From positions 32,404,501 through 32,468,500 of the forward strand of contig NC_091255.1 of NCBI RefSeq assembly GCF_042477335.2: a stretch of 64,000 nt of DNA, written 5' to 3'. The notes below the pieces were generated by a model. That model was given only the letters and a program-made list of their open reading frames with translations. It made no database searches and was not told where the DNA came from. The DNA comes from Ovis canadensis (taxonomy: Eukaryota > Chordata > Mammalia > Artiodactyla > Bovidae). The position numbers and the translations under genes are program-made. This document shows, in pieces, positions 1 to 13,700 of the stretch. The first letter of the stretch is position 1. Each line of letters starts with the position of its first letter.

Positions 1-825
1 TCCTTTCCGTGGGCTTGTCTGGCTGGGCGACTGGGGTGGATTTAAGAGCGTGTCTTCCTCAGTCAGCACAGACCGCTCTACTGCACGCCTGAGAAGGAGG
101 GGCGTTGGGGTGGGAAGAAGGGAGAGCTGAGCCTGGCCTCTGGCCTCATCCCCGTCAGTAGCCCCTCAGTGGCCTTCCCCGGGCCTTCCCCTCCCCTCCC
201 CCCAGTTTTGGCTCCACGGGTGGAATTCTTGGCTTGTGCCATGGGTGCACGGTGGGTGGTGGAGGGGGAACAGTTTGGCAGCTGGAACCAGCCAGAAATC
301 ACGTCAGTCAAACACACACCATTTCCTGACTCTGGGCACTGCAGGGGTGGGGGAGTGGCGGCAGCTGTAAGGACAGCCCTGAACTGGGGAGAGAAAGTCA
401 TATTGACCAGCCCTCTCTGGCTCCCGCCCCCTCCAGACCCTGGCAGGACCTTTGCTTGGCCGGGCTCCGAGCTGCCTGCTCACCCCGCCTGGCAGACTCT
501 CTGCATCTGCCCTACTTCACAGGCCCGGGAGGCTGGCGGCGGACCAGCGCTGGGCTCACGTCAGCAGCCGCCAGGGGATGGAAGAGGGCAGAGTCTCCAG
601 AGAGGCCTGCAGCCTCGTGGGCTGAGAGCAGGTGAAACCAGGGCACTTCCGGGCAGAGACGGAGGAGAGGTGCAGGTGTGGGGCCTGTCCTGAGCCTGGG
701 AGACCCCAGAGCACCTTGATGCCCTCTCTCACCAAGTTCCTGCTCATCAGGCAGGCCAGAGGTGCACACTCTACCCAGAGCCTGGGACACCCCCATGCAG
801 AGCACCTTAGTGTCCCCCCACCCCT

Positions 826-934
826 AATTCCCAGCCTCCCTGTGGCCTGTCTGTAGGGTTAGCATCCCAGTCGAATGAGGTAATGAGATAGCATCTCCGG
901 GCTCTTGTTACTGCCTTAGAATTAGGACTCCCAG
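826..934. repeat. Direct repeat, copy 1
   Basis: It shares about 80-100 bp with 1319-1425, including the run TCGAATGAGGTAATGAGATA and GTTACTGCCTTAGAATTAGG, with a few substitutions and one indel. The spacing is about 490 bp. I do not recognise the family. Confidence 0.8.
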
Positions 935-999
935 CCTGGGCTCTGCTGCTCTGTTAGTTCAAGCCTCAGCTAGTCTCACAGACGCTTTGTATCTGAGTC

Positions 1000-1140
1000 C
1001 AGGGCTCCCAAACACCAGTCCACTGATAGCACAGAAACTCTTAGGTGCGTTCGAATAGTTACAGACTCCTGGCTTCATCCCAGAGCTGCTGATTCAGTAG
1101 GTTCAGGGTGGACCCCATGCCATTGGTATTTATTTTTAAA
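1000..1140. mobile_element. Old hAT/MER-type DNA transposon fragment (probable)
   Basis: The section with GCTGATTCAGTAGGTTCAGG followed by an A/T-rich end resembles the interior of MER5-like hAT MITEs. It is diverged and the boundaries are uncertain. Confidence 0.4.
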
Positions 1141-1318
1141 CACTTGAAGGGATTTTGACGTCTGGCCAGGTTTGGGAGTCAGTGTTGTGGGAGAGAGCCC
1201 CAGAGCAAGGTTGGGAAGCTTTGGATTCTCTGTTCATCTCTGGGGTTCACGTCTGGAGCCTTTGTGGGGTTGGCTCCACGGCTCTGGGCATCTGGTTCCT
1301 CATCAGGGATCCAGGGCT

Positions 1319-1425
1319 GATAATTCTCCCTCCATCCTCTCTGTAGGGTTAACATCCTAGTCGAATGAGGTAATGAGATACCATTTCCTGGGCCCTTGTT
1401 ACTGCCTTAGAATTAGGATTCCAGG
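1319..1425. repeat. Direct repeat, copy 2
   Basis: Partner of 826-934; see that entry. The two copies are in the same orientation within one intron. Confidence 0.8.
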
Positions 1426-1691
1426 CTGCTCCTCAACCCTGTCCAGTTGTCTGGCTTCCAGCCTTGGGAATGCAGAGGAGGGCACGTGGATGGCTCTATG
1501 CTGTCCAGCCCCGCTTCTAGGAACAGTGACTCCGGTGTGCTGGCAATGGCTCAGGAGGCATCTTACTGTATTCTCGGAAGGAGCAAAGGGAGAAGGGAAG
1601 TTGATCCCCCAGGACTGGGGCTTCAAACACTCATCATCCTCAGCCTGCGTTTCCTCCCTCCTGGCCCACACCAAGCCCCTCTGTGTTTCAG

Positions 1692-1763
1692 GTCGCAGTC
1701 ACCGCACGGGAAGACGTGCCCGCCTTCGGCCCACCCCTGCCCAGCCCCCCTGTTTTCCAGAAG
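1692..1763 (+). CDS. RAP1GAP2: RAP1GAP2 exon: end of RapGAP domain
   Basis: A pyrimidine-rich tract and CAG precede the exon and GTAGGA follows it. It has 72 nt, phase 0 at both ends, and reads [20 protein letters not shown] then VFQK. The TARxDVPxFGPPLP motif is a family signature at the end of the RapGAP catalytic domain. The exon ending in the expected preceding residues was not found in 1-1691. Confidence 0.93.
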
Positions 1764-4700
1764 GTAGGAAATTCTCCTTTCTGCCCCTCTCGTATCTGAG
1801 ACTCCAAGTTTCCACACCTGAGTGGCAGGGAGTGCAGGGGGCCGAATTGGGCTAGAACTCTCAGGAGCGCCTGCAGCAGGGTCAGGGGAATCTCCTCGTG
1901 TGGGGTCTTGCCCCACCTCTCCTTCTGGTGCCAGCCTGGCCTGCACAGGGCCTTTCGTCAGGCTGTTTGACCCTGGGTTGCCTTTCTGCCAAAAGAAGGG
2001 TTTTACGGCATGATCCAGTCCCAGGAGTCCTGTGCACAGATGGCTTGCAGTCATGGAAATGCCACTGTGGGGTGTGAGGGTTGGTTTCCCAGACCCAGGG
2101 GAGCTGGTTTCCACGTTGGTAGCTTAGCAGGTGGGCTTGCGCTGGGCTAGAGATGATGAAGTGTCAGACCTTTGAGGGGCTCTTCCCAGACCCTCTGTTC
2201 TGCCTACCTCTTCCTGTGGCTGAAGCCCTTTGGGAAACAACAGCTATAAGGGTGGGATGTCTTGTCCGTTCCAGGGCCCGGAGTTTAGGGAGTTTCTGCT
2301 CACCAAGCTCACCAACGCGGAGAACGCTTGCTGCAAGTCGGACAAGTTTGCGAAGCTGGAGGTGAGAGCGTGGTTTCTGATCTTCTTTCTGCCCTTCTGG
2401 ATAGCCTTTGTTCTTGGGGGCTGTTTAAGATGGGGAAGCACCATCTTTGCCCCTCTGAGCCTTCAGCCTTGTGTTGGTATGGAGCTCTTTCTTCTTGTGG
2501 GAACTCCATCCAAACTTTAGGTCTAGTCAGCCATTCCCTGATCAGCACCTACCGTGTGTTGGACTCTGTTCTGTTCCCTGGGATCCTGGGGTCCTGGAGA
2601 CAGAGTTTCTGCCCTTAAAGAGCTTATAGGCTGGTGGGACACAGGTGGGATGCGGTGCACTGGACTGTGATGGAGGCCAGTACTGAGGCTGCTTCTGCAT
2701 CTGGGGAATGGAGGGCATGTTCAGGGAAGGCTTCTTGGAGGAAGTGGCCCTTGAACTGCTGAATCTGGATACTTGATAAATCTTTTGCCAGGCAGAAAGA
2801 ATGAGAATGGTTATTCTAGGCGTGAGAAACAAACAGCATGAACAAAGGCCAAGCAGATTCTGAGCACGACTTTGTGAGCATGACTCTAGAGGATTGAATG
2901 TGGCCTAAGCATTCATGTGGAGTCTGGAATGGTGGGAGGCCCCTTTGGCGATGCTAGGGGGTCAGATCAAGAAAGACTTCCAGCTAGAGGCCCTAATAAA
3001 ATAAGGGAGGGTGTGGGAGAGAGGCGAGATTGAAGGGGAGAAGGGCAGGAAGGGTGGCCAGTTAGAAGCTATTATAGGAGTCCAAAAGACATGGTGACAG
3101 CTGCTTATACTGGGCACAGGAAATGGTTAGAATTAGAAAGACATGACGTTTATAAGGGTATGGGGAAGTGGGTTTGTGAGGTGGCTCTTGAGCCTTTGGC
3201 TTGGGCTCTTTGCTAGCATGGGGACCACTGGAGATGGGTTCTCTCTAGACCTGCTATTTGGAGGTGCTCACAAAAGCTAAGTTGCTGGAAGGGCTTGTTC
3301 TGGTCTGTGTGAATGCCCCCCCTCCACTGCCGCCTTCCACTTCCCCCCGACCGATGAAGGCTATATACATGGCCCTGGATAAACATTTGGATGGAGAAAA
3401 GCTCTGGGTAGTTGGGTACATGGAGGTGGCGCCTAGGGCAGAGATCTGGGCAGGGAGTCATTAGGGCAGAGCCGTGGGAGGGCAGGATGGTCCAGGGAAA
3501 AGGGGCAGAGGGTAGAGGGCAGAAGGCCTGAGTTAGCTGCAGCGTTTGTGAGTATGGAGCTCAGACAGGAGGTAGGTCCACACCGTCGCCCGGATGCAAC
3601 TGATCAGAATGGCAGCCCTTGGGCCGGGTGTCTGGATCCCCCTAGGGAGCAGGCACGCCTCTGCCACCAGTGCTAGCTTCACAATGCCTCTTTTCCCTTC
3701 CAGGACCGGACGAGGGCCGCCCTCCTGGACAACCTTCACGATGAACTCCATGCCCACACTCAGGCCATGCTGGGACTGGGCCCAGAAGAGGACAAGTTTG
3801 AGAATGGGGGCCATGGAGGATTCCTGGAGTCTTTTAAGGTACAGGCACCAGAGTGGCTGGCTATTGCTAGGGCAGCGAGGTGTGTGTGGGGGTGGACCCA
3901 GGGAAGACAGCAGGGCAAAGTCCTCGCGATCCTAACCCCAGAGCCCAAGTGCCAGCCAGAGGGGCGTGGGCAGCAGAGGCATGTCACAGCTGTTTGCAGA
4001 GGGCAGGGGCATCGGGGAATGTGAGCAGTTGGAGCACCAACAGCGTCTCTGGCCATCCTCTGCCTCCTTTCTTTGATCTGTGTCATCTCCTCCTGGTCTG
4101 GTCGGGTAGGCAGAGATGGGGGAAGCGTTAGCAGCAGGAGAGGAGCCTGTGCAAAATAAGAACATTACCGCTTTCATCTGCCTCTTTCAGTGGCTGGGGA
4201 CCCCAGGGCAGGATAGCAGAGGCAAGGACACAAGCCTTAGGGGTCTCTGGCAGCCAGTGTGGGAGACTGCAAGGGTTGTTCCCAACTGGCAGGGCAGTGG
4301 AGGACCTGGCCAGGGCCGGTGGGATGGAGTTACAGGCAAGTCCTTGTGGACTTTGCAAAGTGGAGACTTTTTTCTAACCAGAGAGCGCTACTAAAATAAG
4401 TACTGAACCTCCTGTCCCTGGAAGTGTTCACGTCGGGCTTTGACAGACACTTGGGATAAAGAGGTTAATCATCACACGCTTGCCAAGTGCTTGCTGGTCT
4501 ACCCAGTATTTACACCCATCATCCAATCTGAGCTTGGCTGTCGTCTTGTGCAGTTGGCAGAACTTGGGTCTTATTGTTGGATTGGTCAAAAAGGTCATTT
4601 GGATTTTTCCATAGTATCTTTTGGGAAAACCTGAACGAACGTTTTGACCAAATCAATATTTTTCACTCACACACCAGGGGATAGACTGAGTGAGGCCGAA

Positions 4701-7700
4701 GGGCTGCTTGGAATGTTACCCCTACAGGAGAGGTGGAGCCTTGTTTCAAACCCAGGTTTTCTGGTTTTTAGATCCGTGTTCTGCTGGATTGCCCACTGCA
4801 GAATGATTTATAAAGCTGCCATTTTGGTGGCAGTATGTGTGGGGTTGGGTCGGACCTGCCCATATTAGAATCCCAGCCCTCTGTGATTCTGGGCACGGTC
4901 TTTAAAGTCTCTGAGCTGTGGATTCCTTACCAACAATGCAGGGATGATCAATAGGACCTCTGTCGTGGAGTCAGTGGGAAAACTCATTGAAATAATGCCT
5001 GGAAAAGTGCATGTGGCCTGGAATACGAGAAGTGCTCAGTGGAGGTGTTAGCTGGTATTACTGTTTTCATGGAAAGTGAAAGCTTAATGCACACTATCCC
5101 ATCAAAAGCCTCACGACTGCCCTCTGTGCCCTGTGAGGAAGGCTGTTATTATAGGCATGATAATCTTGGTTTGATAATTCACACTCAGTTTTAATAACCA
5201 TGGGTGTGATTTTACATGTGAGGAAGCTAAGACTCAAAGAGACAAAGCAGTTTGTCCCAAGTCACCCAGCAGACACGGGAGTTAAATCTGGGTCTGCCAG
5301 ATTCCAAAGGCTCTTGTTCTTAACAGCTACATGACACTGCCTCCTGGTTCCTGACTCTGTTAGGACTCCACCCATGCTAGCCTGGCCCGGACAAGCCTGG
5401 GGTCCATCCCTGGCTGCCAGGCTGGACCGCAGAGAGCAGGGCAGGGCTCTGCTGGCCTAGTTGGGGCCAGCTGCTGAGATTCCTCACAGGGGTGGGGGTA
5501 GGAGCCAAGCTGCTTGCTGAGGCTGGCAGGAGATTCCTGGGGCATCTGTTTCAGTCCTGATGGTCAGAGCCAGGCAGGGTGAAATAGAAATTGGGAGATC
5601 AAGAAGAAAGGGGAATGAGGGATAAGAGACGAGATGAAAGGGGAAGAAGGAGGGAGCCAGGTTGGCTGGCCCAGCCAAGAGAGGGGTGACCATACCAGGT
5701 AATTGGGAAAACCTTTGTAGGCTCCCCCAACCCCCCATCACGGCAAGCACATCAAGCTGTTCCTGAGTCCCACAGCCAATGTAATTCATGTAAGACTCGA
5801 GCTGCAGGTGGCTAGCTACCATCATGCTGTATATTGCAGACATGTAACGAAGCCTCTGTTGCTTTCGATTTTGCAGGTTTTTTTCTGTATCGAGGAGTTA
5901 ATAATCAATTTTTTAGATTTCAAATGTTTCTATAATCTGAAAAAGCTTGTAGGCTGTGGACAGTGGATAAAATGGCCCCAGCTGTTACAGACAGGTTGTC
6001 AGTCTAAGGGAGAGTAGCCTGAGGCCGTTTGTCCAGGCTCTTGCCTCCAGCTGGAGAAGCAGTAGTATCTTTGACTCCAGGGGGTCCAGTTAAAGGGCTT
6101 TTCCAAGAGACATGCTTCAAGACTTTATCATTGCTCGTCTTTGATCCCGTAATCCCGGGAATCCATCTTTTCAACCCTAAATCCTTCCACGTGTAGGCTG
6201 AAGATAGACTCGCCTCTGCCTTCTGCTTCCCTGTCTGTCTGCCTTTGAGGCAGCACCGTCGGGTAAGGGGAGGGGATAGTCACGTCATGGTCTCTGTCGT
6301 GGTCAGTCACACGAGTAAGCCTTCAGAGCTCTGCCAGTTATGATTAGCTTTTTTTTTGCAAACCTTGCTGGGAACACAAGTTCTTTCTCCCTGTCCCTTC
6401 CATTGTTGCCCACATGTCTCCCAAGCTGGGGGCAGGCCAGGTGTAGCGGCATGAAGCCCAGTAGATGAGAGGGTTCTGATGTTTGGGCCGTGCCTGTGAC
6501 CTTGCCTTGGGTCTGACCCAGCTCAGGAAACCGTCTCTAGTTTTGGTATTTCTTTAGGGGCCACTTGAGTGGTGTTGGGTGTCAGAATCACTGGCATTCC
6601 CTTGGAACTCCTCACCCAGACCTCTGTGGAATCATTCATAGGAACGGTGCAGGAAATGACCTCAGGAAGAAAAGTTGCATCTTTCATCTCTTTCTTGTCA
6701 AATTTCTCATCTCATAGGCACGTGGAAACAGAACAGAGAATTCCCAGGACTGAAAGCCATCTCAGCCCTCTCTCCCCTTGCCTCTGATTGTTCTTCCTCC
6801 CCCTCCAGGGCAGACCCATCACTGCCCTGGGCTGTGCTGCCTGGCACACTACTTAGAAGAGCTCTTCATCTGTTACTTCAATCCCCTTGGCTCTCATTTA
6901 AGCTTTTCTCTCTTGAGAAACAGAACCGTTCGTTTATGAGCATCTAGTCATGCTTTTCAAACGGAGATGCTTAGAAATATTCTGAGGAATCTGCCTGTTT
7001 ACAAACACTTTGAAATTTTGCACTGTTGCTTTAGTATCTTTCTGGTGCTTCGCAGGTGGTGCTGGTGGTAGAGAACTCGCCTGCCAATGCAGGAGACGTA
7101 AGATATGTGGGTTCAGTCCCTGGGTCAGGAAGATCCCTGGGAGGAGGGCATGGCAACCCACTCCACTAGCCTTGCCTGGAGAATCCTATGGACAGAGGAG
7201 CCGGGTGGGCTGCATTCCATGGGGTCGCAGAGTCAGACGTGACTGAAGTGGCTTAGCACACATGCACGTGTAAGTATCCATCTATCTGTATGTGCGTATT
7301 TCTAATTATAGGGGCTAAACTTTTACCTTGAAACTCACCATTAAAAGGTATTTCTATGGACTAGGTAGGTATATTGCATATACAGTCCAGGGACCACTGT
7401 TGTTGGAGGTCTGTGAACATATTTTTGGAGTCTTGCAAGAAGACTTTTCTTTAAAAGGAGTGTACGTTACTGAAAAATAGTGACCTCTCGACTACTGTTC
7501 TCGAATGCCACTCTCAGCCACTGCCACCTATTGATGAAGTTTTTATTCATCCTGGCGGGCTACAGTCCAAAGGGGTGCAAAGAGTCGGAGATGACTGAGT
7601 GATGAAGCATGCACTCAATAAAAGGAAAAGAGTGATGATATTTGATGTATCTGCATGCTATGTGAAAGAAAGTGAAAGTCGCTCCGTCATGTCTGACTCT

Positions 7701-10700
7701 TTGCAGCCCCATGGACTGAATTCTCTAGGCCAGAATACTGGAGTGGGTAGCCTTTCCCTTCTCCATTGGCTCTTCCTGACCCAGGAATCAAACTGGGGTC
7801 TCCTGCCTTGCAGGCAGATTCTTTACCAACTGAGCTATCAGGGAATTAATACCCCAAGCAAGAAACACGGAGCTAGCTCTGCTAGCTAGCTAACCCTCGG
7901 CTGACCTCATCATGAAGAAGGGGGATGAAGGACCATGGAGGGGATGGTCACCCAGTGTCAGGGGAACTGGGACCATGGCAATCAGGGAGTGGTCAGGTGA
8001 CTTCTTCCCATCCTCTGAGGGTATGTGGTAGGTGATGCACTGGTCTTCTCTGACCCCTAGTGGCAGGAGAGGGGCACCAAGCTGCAGAAATCGCTGTAGA
8101 AATCCCTACAGGCAGGGCAGCCCGTAGCTGTGGCTTGGAGCTCTGGTCTGTCGAGGTGGAGTTGCAGAGAGATATTTCCTTATCCCACTGGGCTGCTAGA
8201 GGGACCGAAGATCTGTTATGGACCTCAGTACTCCCTGATTAGGAGCCATCTCAGCAGGCCGGCAGTTAGCACCTTTCTCTCCCTACCTCTGGTGCTTGCC
8301 TGGTATCAGTACGCATGTCCCCATTAGCGCTCATGTCTGGGCACTGTGTCTTGAGTTTGTTAAACTGGAACACTCACAAAACCCATCTGTAAGCATGAGA
8401 GGTTTGTGACTGACCTGGAGGAGATGTGCTTCCTCCATGATGCTAACTGGTACTCAGCTCCCTTCCCAGCTGAAATGAAGTGACGTGAGCAGGTACCCAG
8501 AAAGTGACTCCCTCTCTCTTTTCTGACTCTCCCAGAGGAGAACTCATTTGAAGGTAAGCTAGGAGAGCTGGGAAACCCTAGTGACTGGGGATGGTGATGC
8601 AACCGGAGGTGGTTAGCTGGGAGGAGAGCAGACTGTGAGGGCAGGTAGGGATAGTTGTGTGAATTGGGAATAGACAAATCAGAGACTCCAAGGGCTGGAA
8701 ATGTTAAGGTTTCAGATCAGTGCACAGAAGACCTTTCCAAAGGTCATGCTGTCCGCTGCTGGCCCAGGCAGCCTTGAAAGCATGAGCTTGTCCCTGGGAA
8801 GCAGAGGGGCGGTGCAGTGTGGCCTGGATGTACTGGGGTGAGTGGGAACAGGTCCAGTTGGTCCCTGCAGAGTTGGTCCCTGCTGATACTCCTGCAAAGG
8901 TTTCACGTGCCTTTGTCCCCTTGCCTTCTTCTTTCTACAGCACTGCCCTCCGCTCTTGTCTTCACCCTTTACCTTCTGCCCAACTTGAGAAGCCTAGTGC
9001 TTCCAGCTCTACAGCAGGTTGAAACTGATGGAATACTTTAGACCGTGTCACTGGGTGATTTTGTCCGAATCAAGCATTATTTTAGGGTTTGGAGGGAGCC
9101 ATTGTCTTGTTCTCCTTTGGTCCCTAAGGGTGGAGGAGGAGGGCTGGCCCTGAGTGTGCAGGTATCACACCAGGTGTCTGGCATGCCCATGTCATCCTCA
9201 TGTTTATGGACCAGAGGACTGTCTCCGAGAGGTTCATATGCTCTACTGGGAAGAACCAGGATGCAAACCCCCTCCTGTTTGCTTTGAGCAGCAGATGGCT
9301 GCCCTGCACATCCCTGGAATTCCCTGTAAGTCCATTATCTATCATTCTTGCCTTGTTGACTCAAACAGCGGCATCAGGGGCATTCAAGAAGATTCTTCCC
9401 TGACATCACTGTTGGAGATTTTTTGTGTGTGTGGGTGTGGTGGTGGTGGTGGGGCGGGGAGGTGCTAAAGCTTCCTGGTTTCTGATCACCTTTAGTCCAT
9501 CAACCAGTTGAATTATATGTTGAATCGGAACCACTTTTGGGATCCCGGAGCCTTTCTATTTACAGGCCAGGTTCTGAGTTTGGGTCCTGGCTCCATCCCT
9601 TACCTGCAGTGTGACCTGGGTCATCATTTACCTGTAGGGACCTTTTCTATCAGTGCTGTCCTCCCCGTATCTGAGAGTGGCAGGATTCCATAAGATCGTG
9701 TATGTGGAGCTCAGCAGACCAGATACCATCACACAGGGCTTCTTACCCATGTCAGATGTTCTCTGGAAAGAGACAGCAGGGAACACATCAGAACATAAAT
9801 GACTAGCTGACGTGGCGTTGTTGGTGACTAGTGCTGGTGGCACCTGAGGGCACCCATGGAATGAAGCGATGCTGAGATTTATGGAACACTTGATTCATTT
9901 GAGGATCTTTGACGTTAATCTGGGGACTCCCTAGCATGGTACCCTGCTTTCCCTGCCTTCAGTTCTCCAAAAGGTCCATGACTTAATGATCTTCAAGTGA
10001 TGAAATGAATAGAATGTGGTGGCTGTTTTAACCATGTTGCAGTAAACTGTTGCTCAGTGACTCTAGAGCCTAGAAAGGGAGAGAAGAGGAGAAAGATGAG
10101 ATCCCTTAAGGGGTGTCTTTGGCTCAGACAGGAGAGGCTAGGTGGCATGAGGAATGGGAGGTTGATAGGTTTCATGCTTATTTGCAAACAGTGCTCCTTC
10201 CTGCATCAGCTTGCCTTGACAGGACGGAAAGGCAGGCAGGTTGTGGTTCTCAGCGGGGCCAAAGCGTGAATTCCTGACCTTGAGGAGACACCCCCAGGGG
10301 TCTGCTGTGTGGGTTGGGGGCACCATCTGTGCTGATTTCTTGGGACCACCGTGCTGCAGACCAAGCTCTTCTCTCGATACTTCAAGGGAGGGAAGGAGGT
10401 TAGCTCTTCCACATGAGACCATCTGGAGGTTGGCTCATGGAGTGTGTAAGCTGACACATGCGTGTGCGAGTGTTGGAATGAACCCCGTGAGTATGGGAGC
10501 TGTGTCCACTTGTCCATCCTTCCGTGTCAGTTTTCTGAAGCTGAGCCTCTACTGGCTCACACAATAAGGAAAGTCCATCAGCTCACTGAAAACAGGGCCT
10601 GAGGTGGCTCATGGTCATCCAGGTTTCTTCTTTCCCTTCTGGCATCCTCAGCTCGTCAGCTTCGTCCCTCAGGCTTGATGCCTCTTGGTCCCAAGGTGGC

Positions 10701-13700
10701 TGCTGTGGTTTTAGAAGCAGACACATCACAGTTCTTTTGGGGGTCGTTGAGGAAACCTTTCGCCAAAGCCCCCAGAAGGCATCCCCTCATGTCCTACTGG
10801 CAGGGGGATGGGAGGTCAGGATTTACTCCTTTGTCTCAAGGAGGAGAGGGGACATTGGATCCATGGTGGCTCTGCTGCCAACAAGCGACATGGCAGTGGA
10901 GGGGAAAGGCACCTGTTTGTGAGCAACTAAGGATATCTGCATCCGTGTATGTTTGTATGTGGACCTGAGGCCCTGGGGCCCTGGACAGCTAATGAATGCA
11001 GAGGGCGCCCCCTACTGGCCCTGGGTCTTTGGTGTCACCCTACTTTTTAAGGAACGTGTCCTGTTCCCCCAGCTGACGTGTATGCTTCTTGGGGGTAGAG
11101 GCTGAGTCTTCAACTTTTTTGACTCCCTTCCCTTAAATCTCCTTATTTCTGGCACAGTGCTGGGCACATGGGAGGCACACAACAAATGCTTATCACTAAC
11201 AATAGAGTAGCCACATACCTGGGTTATTTATGATGCGCTGGGCCCTCTGTGTGTAAGCTCACCAGAGCCCTGCGGTGTAGATCTCCTCCATCCCACTTCA
11301 CAAGTGAGTCTCAAAAAAGCCAAGGAACCTACGAGGGACACCAGCTGATAGGTGGTGGAGCAGAGAGTCCAGATATAGTCCTGGCAGTAGGACCCTGGCA
11401 CTCCATGCTGGTGATCTCTAAGCTGCATTGCCTCCTGGCTGTATTATTGAGTCACCAGATGAGTGATTAAAGGGAAGTGATGGGAGAGATCTTCCCTTCC
11501 TAAACATTCAGGTCATCTTTGAAGGCGTCCAGAACCAGGGAGTAGCATCCACGTGGTAGGTGGGATCCTGTGGGCCTTCCCTGGTCAGGAAATCCTCGCC
11601 TGGGTCAAGCTGAGCACTGCCTCCAGAGGACCACTGTCCGTGAATCCGGTTGCAGAACCACGTTGGTCTGTAGAGCCGCCTGAGGGTGTGGTCATCACCT
11701 CCCCTGCCCTTCCCTGCTGAAGGCTCAGCAGCCTTGATTTGAGCTCTTCTCATCCCTGCCTGCTCTGTGACAAGCCCCTGGCCATCCTGGTTGTCCCCTC
11801 CTGGACACGTCACTGTTTGCCCACGTGCCCTTTGGGCTTTGGTGATCCTACATGGGCCTGAGCAGCCCCATGCCCCCGCCGAGAACCCACGCCTCTGCCT
11901 GGTCCGAGCATGCATCTCTTCTTCCAGCAGCTGTGTCAGGTTGGAGGCTTGTCCTCATAGTCTCTTAAGCCTCTGCAAATGCAGGGGAAGGCTCAGTGCA
12001 TGGATTAGTAAGAGCTCCTTATGGTTCAGCAAGGTGAATGTATTCCACATTGCACACAGCACACTTTGGGATGATGGCAGAAGGGCTAGCTGGTGCATAA
12101 ATATAGAAATACATTTAATTTGTGCAAGAAAAAGTCAGATTGGGGTCAGGCACATGACCGTATTTAGTCCCCACGTGATCCTGCATGGAGTACATCATTC
12201 TCGTTTTATAGATGAGGAAGCTGTAGCTTGGAGAGGTGGTAGCCAGACGAGGGTCACCTGGGTTTACTGGGCTGTCCAAACCTCTCTTTCTTCACCTGTA
12301 AGATGAAGATAACGGCCTTTGTCCACCTTGCCAGGAGCTGGGTCATTGGCCCCTCAGACTCCTTCTGGCTGCTGTCCTTTCTGACCTCTGCCTGCAAACA
12401 GCCACCCATGCCCAGAGCATGGAGTATATGAAAATACTTTGCAAACAGTAGTGAGTGTGGGTGGGTGATCATGTGTGTGCATGCTGAAGGCTGCATCTGC
12501 AGACCCCGTCAAGCAGACAGGGCCATCAAGAGGGACCAGACTCCAGCCCTCAGGCCTCTGTCATCTGCTCTCCCTACAGAGGGCCATCCGCGTGCGCAGC
12601 CACTCCATGGAGACCATGGTGAGCAGCCAGAAGAAGCAGCATGGCGGGGGCATCCCCGGCAGCCTCAGCGGGGGCATCACCCATAACAGCGTGGAGGTCA
12701 CCAAGACGACCTTCTCGGTGAGAGCCGCCTGCCCTGAGGGTGGCATGCAGGGCGCGGGGAAGATTCTCCAGGCCCCAGTGGGGGAGGCTGGGGCCAGGCA
12801 ACTTAGAGCAGGGATGACAGAGGGAAACTGAGGCTGTCTGGGGAGTGAGCCCTGTCTCTGAAATGGAGCCTGCATCCCTGGGGTTGGCCCGGCCTAGAGG
12901 CCCTTTTGTCGTCCTGTTCCCTGAGTTTCCTCGACCACTGAGCCGACCTCAGAGCCAACCCTGCAAAATGCGCCTGAAGTGAGTCTCTTTGCTTGGGGGC
13001 TTGGGACCCCTGACTGTGGAGGCGTGTCCTTGCTTTGTTCTTATTAATGATAACAGTAGCTGTCTCCTACCCCGCCCCACCCCCTCACACCCTGAGCCCC
13101 CCGGGCACTGAGCTGTGTCATTCCTGAACGTTATCTGTTCCGTCCCGTGACAGCTCCTGGAGGAAAAGGAGGCCCAGAGGGTTTAGCTGACTTGCTACAA
13201 GTCACACAGCTAAGCTGAAGAGCTGGGATTTGAATGCAGGTCTCCCTGATCCAAAGCCTGAGTTCCTAGTCACTGTGTAGACGGTTCCCAAGGAAGGAAC
13301 CTGGCAGATCTGTGGGGTTTAGTCTGGTCAGCTCACACCAGAGGCTGGTCAGGCAAGGAGCCAGTCAGTTCTTTAAAAAAGCAAAGTGATGTAGCATCTG
13401 CACAGATCAGACTCTTTTCTTTTCATTGCAGAACATGTCTACCACAATACTAATTGTTAGTATTATAAATAATGTCCCACAATTTCTTTCTTTATTTTTT
13501 GGCCGTACTCCATGGCACGTGGAACCTTAGTTCCCCAACCTTAGTTCCATGCTTCCTGCATTGAAAAGTGGTCTTAACCGCTGGACTGCCGGGGGAGTCC
13601 CTTGCATAATTCATTTAACTTACCAAATATTTTCATAGCTATTATCTGGTTCCTCCCACAAGGTCTGTGAATGAGCAGGGCAGGGCCGTTTTATCTTGAT

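Larger units (their letters stand above)
1..1691 (+). other. RAP1GAP2 intron (3' part)
   Basis: No exon was identified. It holds a diverged direct repeat (826-934 and 1319-1425) and an old hAT-like fragment near 1000-1140. The open frames here lack family resemblance or usable splice contexts. Confidence 0.7.
3839..12579 (+). other. RAP1GAP2 long intron (8.7 kb)
   Basis: It contains a mariner MITE (4572-4658), MIRs, three Bov-tA pieces between 7047 and 7846, and a TGG-rich tract at 9424-9462. The stretches 5350-7040 and 7900-11,080 otherwise show no exon or repeat that I can name. Confidence 0.8.
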
